NCBI GenBank assembly: GCA_016200365.1
Contig: JACQEW010000270.1
Coordinates: forward strand, 1 to 6,435
Length of the DNA stretch: 6,435 nucleotides
DNA from: Nitrospinota bacterium
GTDB taxonomy: Bacteria; Nitrospinota; Nitrospinia; UBA9942
Direction of reading: 5' to 3'
Every line of letters starts with the position of its first letter. Within the stretch, counting starts at the first letter, position 1. Shown piece after piece: positions 1 through 5,328 of this stretch. The position numbers and the translations under genes are program-made. Under the pieces are notes generated by a model, which was not told the origin of the DNA, did no database searches, and saw only the letters and a program-made list of their open reading frames with translations.

Positions 1-14
1 AATCTTTTGCTCAT
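1..14 (-). CDS. Start of an unidentified minus-strand gene (partial, 4 codons)
   Basis: Read on the minus strand, an ATG at 14-12 is followed by codons for Ser, Lys and Arg before the window ends. It is preceded by a good Shine-Dalgarno, AAAGGAGG (complement of 24-31), nine bases upstream. That arrangement is the only reason to call a gene here; four codons give no hint of function. It is divergent from the truncated TonB receptor on its right, so it may belong to whatever replaced the receptor's 5' end. The existence of the gene is an inference from the ribosome binding site. Confidence 0.42.
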
Positions 15-73
15 GGGTATAATCCTCCTTTCTTTAATTTAAAGCTTCTTGTAACCCCTTGAGGATTATACCC
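15..73 (-). promoter_or_regulatory. Inverted repeat that could hide the Shine-Dalgarno of the divergent gene
   Basis: GGGTATAATCCTC at 15-27 and GAGGATTATACCC at 61-73 are perfect 13-base reverse complements, 33 bases apart. Read on the minus strand, the promoter-proximal arm is followed by a small palindrome (CTTTAATTTAAAG, 32-44) and then by the arm containing GGAGG, directly before the ATG at 14. Pairing of the arms would mask that ribosome binding site. The distal arm also contains TATAAT on the minus strand (complement of 65-70), but I see no convincing -35 box, so it may instead be a -10 lying inside the repeat. Alternatively the repeat is the remnant of a mobile-element end. Confidence 0.45.
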
Positions 74-81
74 TTTTTTGA

Positions 82-1011
82 ATTTACAGAAAAGATTTTA
101 CACTATCTCACGATGAGATTACCCTCATAGCAGACAGGCTCAAGCTTATTTTAGGGTCAAGATTCGAGCATCATTATTATACAGGTTTTGAGATACAGCC
201 TAACGGACATATCCTCTGGACTCCCCTTAAACGTCATACAATCTGGGCAGCAGTATCCCGCGCCGTCAGAACACCCAGCCAGGTTGACCGTGATTTAAAA
301 TCTCTTTACGCAGCCGTGCTGCCCCCCGGCTTACTGTTTTCCGGCTCTCCGACTGCCCTTTATTCCATATCAGGAAATAGTAATTATGCCTCTGAAGAGC
401 TTATTGCTTATGATATCGGTTACCGCTTTCAGCCGTCGGATGATATTTCAATAGACATTGCCTCCTTTTATAACACCTACAATAATCTTCGCACTTATGA
501 GCTGGGAAATCCATTTCTTGAAATTTCATCCTCATCGGCTCATCTGATTATTCCCACTACTTTATCTAATAAGAAATATGGCGAGACTTATGGGCTTGAG
601 CTTTCGACCCAATGGCAGGTATTGCCGCAGTGGCGGCTCCATGCCTCGTATTCAAATCTCCAGGTGCAAATGCACGGCAAAGACGGCACCACAGATACGG
701 TAACTATCAATCGTGAAGAAGGAACCTCTCCTCGCAATCAATTTACACTAAGGTCTTCTTATGACCTGCATGAGAATATGGAGATAGATGCTTTTATACG
801 CTATGTAGACCGCCTTTCTACGGATGCTATTAATAGTTATACCGAGATGGACATCCGTTTTGGATGGAATCCTTTGAAGAATCTATCAGTCTCTATTGTA
901 GGACAGAATATGCTGAACGGAAGCCATACGGAATTCAAGGCAGAGGGATTCTATATCCAAAAGACGGATATTCAGAGGGGGATATACGGAAAGGTAACAT
1001 GGAGATTTTAA
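82..1011 (+). pseudogene. TonB-dependent outer-membrane receptor, C-terminal barrel fragment (5'-truncated)
   Basis: The frame is open from just after a TGA at 79-81 to TAA at 1009-1011, about 309 residues. It reads as the distal part of a TonB-dependent receptor, the outer-membrane barrel that imports siderophores, cobalamin or other ligands. Early motifs are DEITL..DRLKLILGSRFEH, YTGFEIQPN and WAAVSRAVRTPSQV. Repeated amphipathic strands follow, then a typical barrel end, QNML..., and a final aromatic residue in YGKVTWRF. Family members are usually about 650-800 residues, so the signal peptide, TonB box, plug and first strands are missing. No other frame continues the homology into 1-81, and no start codon with a ribosome binding site opens the frame. 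An internal ATG-like start at 316 would remove even more barrel. I regard it as a relic; the ligand is unknown. Confidence 0.82.
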
Positions 1012-1014
1012 AGA

Positions 1015-1200
1015 GCAAAAACCAGGATACTAACCACAGAGACACAGAAAACACAGAGAGACACGGAGATGATTACTCAAAAATTTATAAATGAACTTTC
1101 ATACAAGATAATTGGTTGTGCTATTGAATCAAAGGTTAATCTCCGTGAAACTCCGTGCTCTCTGTGTCTGTGGTGAGTAGTTAGCAGATTTTTTGGTTTT
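1015..1200. repeat. CACAGAG-type inverted-repeat element (MITE-like), copy 1
   Basis: The left arm at 1031-1068 (starting TAACCACAGAGACACAG, ending ACACGGAG) is imperfectly mirrored by the right arm at 1141-1174, whose complement starts ACCACAGACACAGAGAG. Outside these, AAAAACCA...CTAACCAC on the left resembles the complement of 1175-1198, so the total inverted repeat is about 50-60 bases per side. The core between the arms carries a GxxExxY-protein remnant. The element fills the gap between the receptor fragment and the carotenoid gene. Related arms recur at 2185-2286 and 3237-3416. Mobility is inferred; no target-site duplication was identified. Confidence 0.7.
1069..1176 (+). pseudogene. 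GxxExxY-family protein remnant (N-terminal ~20 residues)
   Basis: An ATG at 1069 opens a 35-codon frame ending in TGA at 1174-1176. Its first residues read MITQKFINELSYKIIGCAIE, which I recognise as the N-terminus of GxxExxY proteins (PD-(D/E)XK-like fold, about 120-130 residues). In that family this stretch is followed by VHKxLGPGLLExxY. Here the signature is absent: after CAIE the frame runs at once into the right CACAGAG arm and encodes repeat-derived residues. The short piece AATCAAAGGTTAAT at the join could come from the family's C-terminal coding end in another frame, which would mean an internal deletion that kept both gene ends. The function of intact GxxExxY proteins is unsettled. 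The remnant cannot be functional as a nuclease-like fold. Confidence 0.6.
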
Positions 1201-1206
1201 CTTAAA

Positions 1207-2181
1207 ATGATAAATTTAACGCCGAAAAGGGATTTTAAGGTCTTTTTTGCGATGATGGGAACACTTATTATTCCCGCTGCCCTCACACTGTTCAGGGTCG
1301 AAAGACCCGGAACCCTTGTAATACCTGCCGACCCTACACCGCTTGGTTACACATGGAGCCTGTTGCTTTTCATAATCCCCATCCTGACGATTGTTGCATG
1401 GCTGTATATCAATCATGACGAAAAATTCATACGAAAATCCTTTTGGCTGACTATTGGATTATTAACGCCTATCGGTTTTCTGCTGGACATCCTCTTAGGC
1501 AGCACCTTTTTTACCTTTCTTAACCACAATGCTACACTCCAAATCTATTTGCCGGGATACAATTTCTCCGCCAGAGCATGGCTGTGGAATCTGCCTGTCG
1601 AAGAATTCATTTTTTATGGCACAGGGTTTATAGCCATTCTCTTGTTCTACATCTGGTGCGATGAATACTGGCTGTTGGCATACAATGTGCCCGATTACAG
1701 GAGCGAGACCAAAGATATTAAAAGGATATTGGTTTTTCATCCATGGTCTGTAGTTTTAGGGATATTTTTAATCATAATTGCCGTTATATATAAAAAATTC
1801 TTTCCCCACCCTTACCATGAAGGGTTTCCTGGGTATTTTACCTTTCTGGTAGCAGTCAGCATTACCCCATCCTGCGCCTTCTTTAAGACATCCAGCCGGT
1901 TTATCAACTGGCGGGCATTCAGCTTCACCTTCTTCTTTCTTCTCTTAATCAGCTTGATGTGGGAGGCTACGCTGGCAACACCGTATCAATGGTGGGGTTA
2001 TAATTACAAACAGATGCTCGGCATAACCGTAGGGGCATGGTCCCGCCTGCCGATCGAGGCAGTGATGCTGTGGATGTCTGTTACATTTACAACAGTAATC
2101 ATCTATGAGGTAATAAAGATATGGTTTAATTCGGGTAAAAAAGCCATGGAAGCCTTCTTTGGAATCAGAACAAAGATCTGA
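1207..2181 (+). CDS. Lycopene cyclase domain protein (two-domain, CrtYcd/CarR-like membrane protein)
   Basis: This 324-residue protein is very hydrophobic, with about eight likely membrane segments (roughly residues 12-29, 45-68, 78-105, 129-158, 173-199, 210-226, 237-257 and 282-308). It carries the acidic motif of heterodimer/fusion-type lycopene cyclases twice: LPVEEF at 129-134 and LPIEAV at 281-286. Each is preceded by an aromatic-rich loop (WLWN; TPYQWWGYNYKQMLG). Enzymes of this class convert the psi ends of lycopene or related carotenes to beta rings in the cytoplasmic membrane. Known single-chain fusions are about 220-240 residues, so this version has extra membrane segments between its halves. 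The start at 1207 lacks a Shine-Dalgarno; Met16 at 1252 is an alternative that costs little. The following CruF-like gene supports a carotenoid role. The exact substrate and end product are not known. Confidence 0.75.
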   Translation: MINLTPKRDFKVFFAMMGTLIIPAALTLFRVERPGTLVIPADPTPLGYTWSLLLFIIPILTIVAWLYINHDEKFIRKSFWLTIGLLTPIGFLLDILLGSTFFTFLNHNATLQIYLPGYNFSARAWLWNLPVEEFIFYGTGFIAILLFYIWCDEYWLLAYNVPDYRSETKDIKRILVFHPWSVVLGIFLIIIAVIYKKFFPHPYHEGFPGYFTFLVAVSITPSCAFFKTSSRFINWRAFSFTFFFLLLISLMWEATLATPYQWWGYNYKQMLGITVGAWSRLPIEAVMLWMSVTFTTVIIYEVIKIWFNSGKKAMEAFFGIRTKI

Positions 2182-2184
2182 TTT

Positions 2185-2286
2185 TAACCACAGACACGTA
2201 GACACAGAGAAAACATATAAAAATAAAGACACTGAAAAAAGATAATAAAATCATAAATAATCAGTGAAAATCTGTGTAATCTGTGG
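2185..2286. repeat. CACAGAG-type inverted-repeat element, copy 2
   Basis: TAACCACAGACAC and GACACAGAGAAAAC at 2185-2214 face the opposite-sense ATCAGTGAAAATCTGTGTAA and TCTGTGG at 2259-2286. The AT-rich core between them (2215-2258) has no recognisable coding content. The element starts four bases after the stop of the lycopene cyclase gene and fills most of the gap to the CruF-like gene. The GTG at 2264, which could extend that gene in frame, lies inside the right arm. Confidence 0.6.
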
Positions 2287-2308
2287 ATATATAGCTTTCT
2301 ATAATAGT

Positions 2309-3235
2309 ATGAATATGTCATCGTTCCCATCATGGTCTTTTGTATTTACCGAGTTGTGCAGTTACACGTTGGCGTTTTTTTGCCTGCGGCACGCATGGCG
2401 CCGGGAGCGGTATATGCTTCTGATTATGCTGTCCGCCATTGCCTACGCCTTTCTTTTGGAGTATCTGGCAGTTACCCATAATCCCCCCGCATACCGGTAT
2501 AATCAGTTTGTTATAAAATTGCCCGGACCTGTTCCTCTCGGCATCTGTCTAAGCTGGGGGACGATTTTTTATTCGGTTATACATATCGGCAAATTGCTTT
2601 CCATTCCTTTGTACCTGCGTCCTTTACTGAGTGCCCTGCTGGCTACAGGCATTGATTTTGTTCTCGACCCGATTGCCGTCGCACTAGGATTCTGGACATG
2701 GGAAATTCCTGTCCAATGGTTTGGTATTCCCTGGTCGAATTATGCAGGGTGGTTTATCGTTATTATGAGCTTTTCTTATACGCACCTGAAGGGGTATCAG
2801 CGGTTTCCTCCGAACTGCAAGGGCTTCTGGGGCGATTTTCTGGTGGCGTTTCTGGCTATAATCCCGTCATTTTTCTTCTACCTGATTGCCATGCAATCGT
2901 ATCTATGGCTCGCAGGCTCGCAATGGATCCCCGAAGAGCTGCTCGTCGTAGTAATTTTTGGCGTCGCTCTCATATTATTATTCAGGTATCTTCCGCAGTT
3001 CCGGCGCAATCATTCTATTGACGGTGTAATCCTGGCAGTCCCCCTCACTCTTTATACATGGTCTGTGGTCGAGCTGTTTATCTCCGGTTTTTACGCAAAA
3101 TACCCGGTGCTTGTGATTGTTCTGCCGTCATTAGCCCTGCTCGGCATTATAGGCTTCACCTGGCCATATTTAGATAAACTTCTCCCAAAAATTACGGCAG
3201 CAATAAGAGATGAAAAAAAAGAACAAAAAGCCTAA
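2309..3235 (+). CDS. CruF/DUF422-family carotenoid biosynthesis protein
   Basis: From the ATG at 2309 this is a 308-residue polytopic membrane protein. Its central signature is that of the CruF/DUF422 family: GIDFVLDPIAV at residues 115-125, then GFWTWE (127-132) and WFGIPWSNYAGWF (137-149), with Asp116, Asp120, Asn144 and Trp148 standing out. Characterised members add water across the C-1,2 double bond of acyclic carotenoid ends: CruF in cyanobacterial myxol or synechoxanthin-type routes, and bisanhydrobacterioruberin hydratase in haloarchaea. After residue 175 there are about five more membrane segments and a lysine-rich tail. The frame is open upstream to a GTG at 2264, but that codon sits in a repeat arm, so 2309 (or Met at 2315) is preferred although neither has a clear Shine-Dalgarno. 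It lies in the same direction as the lycopene cyclase-like gene 127 bp upstream; a shared transcript is plausible. Confidence 0.72.
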   Translation: MNMSSFPSWSFVFTELCSYTLAFFCLRHAWRRERYMLLIMLSAIAYAFLLEYLAVTHNPPAYRYNQFVIKLPGPVPLGICLSWGTIFYSVIHIGKLLSIPLYLRPLLSALLATGIDFVLDPIAVALGFWTWEIPVQWFGIPWSNYAGWFIVIMSFSYTHLKGYQRFPPNCKGFWGDFLVAFLAIIPSFFFYLIAMQSYLWLAGSQWIPEELLVVVIFGVALILLFRYLPQFRRNHSIDGVILAVPLTLYTWSVVELFISGFYAKYPVLVIVLPSLALLGIIGFTWPYLDKLLPKITAAIRDEKKEQKA

Positions 3236-3236
3236 T

Positions 3237-3416
3237 TTAACCACAAAGACACAAAGGACACAAAAAAAGAAAAGGAGCGATAACAAGTCAGTCTAAAAGT
3301 CTAAAAAATGAAAATAACTTTTAGACTCTTATCTTTTAGAATCTTTTTTCCCCCTTTTCCCAATTTTCCCTTTTCTCCTTAATCTTTTTATTTTTTTTGT
3401 CTGTGTAAATCTGTGG
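3237..3416. repeat. CACAGAG-type inverted-repeat element, copy 3, with internal hairpin and pyrimidine tract
   Basis: Left arm TTAACCACAAAGACACAAAGG begins at 3237, right after the CruF-like stop codon; right arm GTCTGTGTAAATCTGTGG ends at 3416. Inside is a perfect 10-bp hairpin, AGTCTAAAAG (3290-3299) with CTTTTAGACT (3318-3327). It is followed by a strand-biased pyrimidine tract (about 3340-3398) made of runs of T and C. The hairpin could act as a terminator for the carotenoid pair, though it is not directly followed by a clean T run. No gene is apparent between 3236 and 3557. Confidence 0.58.
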
Positions 3417-3485
3417 CTTATGTCCTTTTGGCTCCGACCTGTTTGGGTTAGGTATAAATAACTTGAAAACTTTGCAATAAAAAAC

Positions 3486-3514
3486 TTGACAAAAATTCGA
3501 ACAGTAGATAGATT
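3486..3514 (+). promoter_or_regulatory. Sigma-70-type promoter for the microprotein-peroxiredoxin unit
   Basis: A consensus -35 box TTGACA at 3486-3491 is followed, after 17 bases, by TAGATT at 3509-3514 (four of six -10 positions). Transcription would begin about 3521, giving a leader of roughly 37 bases to the small reading frame at 3558. The overlapping TTATAT at 3513-3518 is an alternative -10 but leaves a 21-base spacer. No operator could be identified with confidence. Confidence 0.55.
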
Positions 3515-3557
3515 ATATGAAAAAAATAACTTTTTTCAATAAAAGGGGGTGAAAAAA

Positions 3558-3644
3558 ATGAATGCTGAATGGACTGCTATTATATGGGCTGTTCTGTTTG
3601 CCATGATATTTGTTGGATGGAATTCTGCCATGTCTGAAAAATAA
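3558..3644 (+). CDS. 28-residue single-span membrane microprotein
   Basis: ATG at 3558 opens a 28-codon frame ending in TAA at 3642-3644. A strong Shine-Dalgarno, GGGGGTGA (3545-3552), lies five bases upstream. The peptide has a short polar N-terminus (MNAEW), one hydrophobic segment at about residues 6-21 (TAIIWAVLFAMIFVGW), and a polar tail ending SEK, as expected for a small inner-membrane protein. Its stop codon overlaps the next gene's ribosome binding site (AGGAGGT at 3644-3650), so it is very probably translated from the same transcript as the peroxiredoxin. I do not recognise a family. It could be a leader peptide, but it has no run of rare or regulatory codons. The good promoter and ribosome binding site argue that it is real. 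Confidence 0.6.
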   Translation: MNAEWTAIIWAVLFAMIFVGWNSAMSEK

Positions 3645-3656
3645 GGAGGTATCTGT

Positions 3657-3959
3657 ATGACTATTCAGGTTGGACAGAGGGCGCCTGATTTCAAAGGTCA
3701 GGCAGTGCTGCCTGATGGCAGCTTCAAAGAAATAAAGCTTGCCGACTATAAGGGCAAGTGGGTTGTGCTGTTTTTCTATCCTTTGGATTTTACTTTCGTA
3801 TGCCCTACAGACCCTGAAGGGGTAATTTCAAGCTCGGTTGTAAATATTACAAAGGTTGGAAGGAGTGTAGACGAAACCTTCAGGACACTGCAGGCGCTTC
3901 AAGCAGGCGAGTTAATGCCCTGCGATTGGAAACCGGGTCAGAAGACACTTGGAAAATAA
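3657..3959 (+). pseudogene. Peroxiredoxin (AhpC/Prx1 type) with large in-frame internal deletion
   Basis: The product is 100 residues, against about 170-200 for typical 2-Cys peroxiredoxins, which reduce peroxides in the cytoplasm. Residues 1-51 are a normal N-terminus: APDF at 9-12 and PLDFTFVCPT at 42-51 with peroxidatic Cys49 and Thr46. At Asp52 the protein jumps straight to DPEG, then VGRSVDETFRTLQAL (67-81), and GELMPCDWKPG (84-94) with a likely resolving Cys89. These belong to the family's C-terminal third. About 75-90 residues are missing, including the strand and helix region that carries the conserved active-site arginine, so peroxidase activity is unlikely. Start and expression signals are intact: AGGAGGT at 3644-3650, six bases before ATG. 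The frame has no other damage, so the deletion may be recent, selected, or a consensus/assembly error. Confidence 0.78.
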
Positions 3960-3962
3960 TTC

Positions 3963-4020
3963 AGGTTCAGGTTAAGGTTGAGGTTAAGCGGTTTCTTAAC
4001 CTCAACCTCAGCCTCAACCT
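3963..4020. terminator. Long hairpin between convergent genes (candidate bidirectional terminator)
   Basis: AGGTTGAGGTTAAG at 3975-3988 pairs perfectly with CTTAACCTCAACCT at 3995-4008 around a six-base loop. The pairing continues outward to 3963/4020 with two mismatches and one G-U pair. The hairpin starts four bases after the peroxiredoxin stop, and its right arm contains the panE stop codon (TGA, complement of 4014-4016). T runs after the stem are weak on both strands, so intrinsic termination is plausible rather than certain. The arms are built from an AGGTT(A/G)-like short tandem motif. Confidence 0.5.
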
Positions 4021-4994
4021 TTATCAATAATCTTTACTATCCCATACAGAGTTTCATTCACAGGCACGGGGATACCCATTTCCCTTCCCATCCTGACAAT
4101 AGCCCCGTTTATTGAATCAATTTCAGTTTTTTTGCCATTCTCTATGTCCTGAAGCATAGAGGTCTTTATGGCACCAGCCTTTAAAGTCTTGGAAATCGTC
4201 TTCTCTACAATATCATCCGTAATTTTTATTCCCTTTTCTCTTGCTACATCCACCGTTTCTTTCATCGCCATCTCAACTACCTTTCTCGATTCGGGAACAG
4301 CGAGGACATCAGAAACCATCGAACCTGTAATAGCCGTTATGGCATTGAATCCAACATTCCAGACCATCTTTGACCATATATCTTTATTAATATCTTCTGA
4401 TAATTTTATAGGCACCCCTGCACTCTCAAATATTCTCAAAATTTCTTCACATCTCCCCCCAGTCCCCCTTAAATCCCCCTCAGTCCCCCTTTTATAAAGG
4501 GGGATTAAAGGGGGATTAATGGGGTTGTTCAATTCACCTATCGTAATCATCCCTGCTGCTGTGTGAGATATTACTCCCGGCTCTAAAATTTGCGCTCCGA
4601 TAAATGCAACACTGCCAATGACCTTTTCCATCCCGAAAAAACTGCCTACTATATCTTCGCTGTCTACCCCATTCAACAGCGACATTATAATAGTATTATC
4701 TCCAACGGCATTTTTAATATTTTGGCAGGCATCGGGTAAATCATAAGATTTTACAGCAAAGATTATCAGGTCAAATTTTTCGGCATCGGGCAATCTCTCG
4801 ACTGCCCTTACCCTGATATTAAAATCTCCCTTTATACTCTTTATAGAGAGTCCCCTTTCCTGAATGGCTTTAAGGTGCTCACCCCGTGCAAGAAAGGTTA
4901 CATCTAATGAGCCTGCCGAATTATCCCTCCCCTTTGCCAGCAGCCCGCCAAAATATCCCCCCACCGCCCCCGCGCCTATTATCAAAATTTCCAT
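4014..4994 (-). CDS. panE: 2-dehydropantoate 2-reductase (ketopantoate reductase), with in-frame repeat insertion
   Basis: This enzyme reduces 2-dehydropantoate to pantoate with NADPH in the cytoplasm, a step of pantothenate and coenzyme A synthesis. The 326-residue product begins with a Rossmann motif GAGAVGGYFG (Gly7, 9, 12, 16), has Arg37 after the second strand, and keeps FAVKSYDL (Lys82) and LLNGVDSED (Asn108). The C-terminal helical domain shows WSKMVWNVGFN (Lys209, Asn213, Asn217; catalytic lysine in WxK) and SMLQDIENGKKTEID (Ser279, Asp283, Glu291). All expected active-site residues appear present. Residues about 156-182 (NNPINPPLIPLYKRG...) are not family sequence but a translated palindromic repeat (see 4452-4526). 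Without it the length would be near the usual 300. The start is ATG at 4994, without a Shine-Dalgarno. Many panE-like paralogues act on other 2-oxo acids, so the substrate is probable rather than certain. Confidence 0.85.
   Translation of the reverse strand: MEILIIGAGAVGGYFGGLLAKGRDNSAGSLDVTFLARGEHLKAIQERGLSIKSIKGDFNIRVRAVERLPDAEKFDLIIFAVKSYDLPDACQNIKNAVGDNTIIMSLLNGVDSEDIVGSFFGMEKVIGSVAFIGAQILEPGVISHTAAGMITIGELNNPINPPLIPLYKRGTEGDLRGTGGRCEEILRIFESAGVPIKLSEDINKDIWSKMVWNVGFNAITAITGSMVSDVLAVPESRKVVEMAMKETVDVAREKGIKITDDIVEKTISKTLKAGAIKTSMLQDIENGKKTEIDSINGAIVRMGREMGIPVPVNETLYGIVKIIDKG
4452..4526. repeat. Palindromic C/G-run repeat inserted in frame in panE (NPPLIPLYKRG-coding)
   Basis: The segment is built of CCCCC blocks at 9-10 base spacing on its left half and GGGGG blocks on its right half, with the axis near TTTTATAAA (4489-4497). 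Inner arms CCCCCTTTTA and TAAAGGGGG pair almost perfectly. Read on the minus strand it encodes NPINPPLIPLYKRGTEGDL plus a few residues without a stop. It sits between the motif TIGEL and the helix EILRIFESAGVPIKLS, where family members have a short surface loop. This matches the dispersed nodule-like repeat seen in several environmental bacterial groups, here tolerated inside a protein. Confidence 0.72.
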
Positions 4995-5002
4995 GGTTTT
5001 TT

Positions 5003-5032
5003 AAAATAACCAATTAATGAATGCGAAGTCAA
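5003..5032 (-). promoter_or_regulatory. Candidate panE promoter giving a near-leaderless transcript
   Basis: On the minus strand TTGACT (complement of 5027-5032) is followed after 18 bases by TATTTT (complement of 5003-5008). The panE ATG begins eight bases beyond this -10. Transcription would start within a few bases of the start codon, which fits the lack of any Shine-Dalgarno before panE. This is a prediction from box spacing only. Confidence 0.38.
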
Positions 5033-5103
5033 GAGAATAAAACTATGAAACTATATAAGACATGAGTTTGCTTTTTGTCTTATATTGTGGTAGAGTTGCT
5101 TCA

Positions 5104-5328
5104 ATGGATACTGTAGTTATTTCTAAAAAAGAATATCAAGAATTGTTTGACAAAAGACTTCGCTATGAATACCTCTGCCAAATTATTGAGGAAGATATTT
5201 TTTCCCCTCCACCCACTAAAAGAGTAGAAGAAGTCATCGAGGCATTCAAACAAACAAAACTTTACAAACAAGAGTTCCTTAAAAGTTTAGAAAAAGGACT
5301 CAGACGCTCTTCTTATTTTAAAAAGTGA
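5104..5328 (+). CDS. Antitoxin of a type II toxin-antitoxin module
   Basis: From the ATG at 5104 this is a 74-residue acidic/basic mixed protein starting MDTVVISKKEYQEL. A short N-terminal strand is followed by a helix-rich region (EYLCQIIEEDI), a proline-rich turn FSPPPTKRV at about 33-41, and a basic C-terminal helix ending SSYFKK. That layout, with a DNA-binding/dimerisation N-terminus and a toxin-wrapping C-terminus, is common in antitoxins partnered with RelE/YafQ-like toxins. I cannot assign a named antitoxin family. An upstream in-frame ATG at 5062 would add 14 residues (MSLLFVLYCGRVAS) that look unlike an antitoxin start, so 5104 is preferred; neither has a strong Shine-Dalgarno. Its TGA overlaps the toxin GTG. 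Such pairs usually repress their own promoter; a TATATA at 5052-5057 could be the -10 box. Confidence 0.68.
   Translation: MDTVVISKKEYQELFDKRLRYEYLCQIIEEDIFSPPPTKRVEEVIEAFKQTKLYKQEFLKSLEKGLRRSSYFKK

Noticed and set aside
1031..1174. CRISPR-like array suggested by the repeated CACAGAG units
   Set aside because: The units are short, degenerate and in opposing orientations, without regular spacers or cas genes.
1077..1740. Minus-strand reading frames over the repeat element and the lycopene cyclase gene
   Set aside because: They are cysteine/histidine-rich shadow translations of membrane-protein codons or of the CACAGAG repeat, without start signals.
2264..2308. GTG start at 2264 extending the CruF-like protein by 15 residues (MKICVICGYIAFYNS)
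   Set aside because: The codons lie in the right arm of a CACAGAG-type repeat (GTGAAAATCTGTGTAATCTGTGG), so the extension is translated repeat; ATG at 2309 or 2315 is more likely.
2698..3021. Second plus-strand frame inside the CruF-like gene
   Set aside because: Frame-shifted shadow of a gene whose signature motifs are all in the other frame.
4168..4497. Plus-strand reading frame inside panE
   Set aside because: It is antisense to a well-supported gene with intact motifs and has no ribosome binding site or recognisable product.
5062..5103. Upstream ATG at 5062 for the antitoxin
   Set aside because: It adds a hydrophobic, cysteine-containing stretch that does not fit the compact MDTVVISKKEY antitoxin start and has no ribosome binding site.
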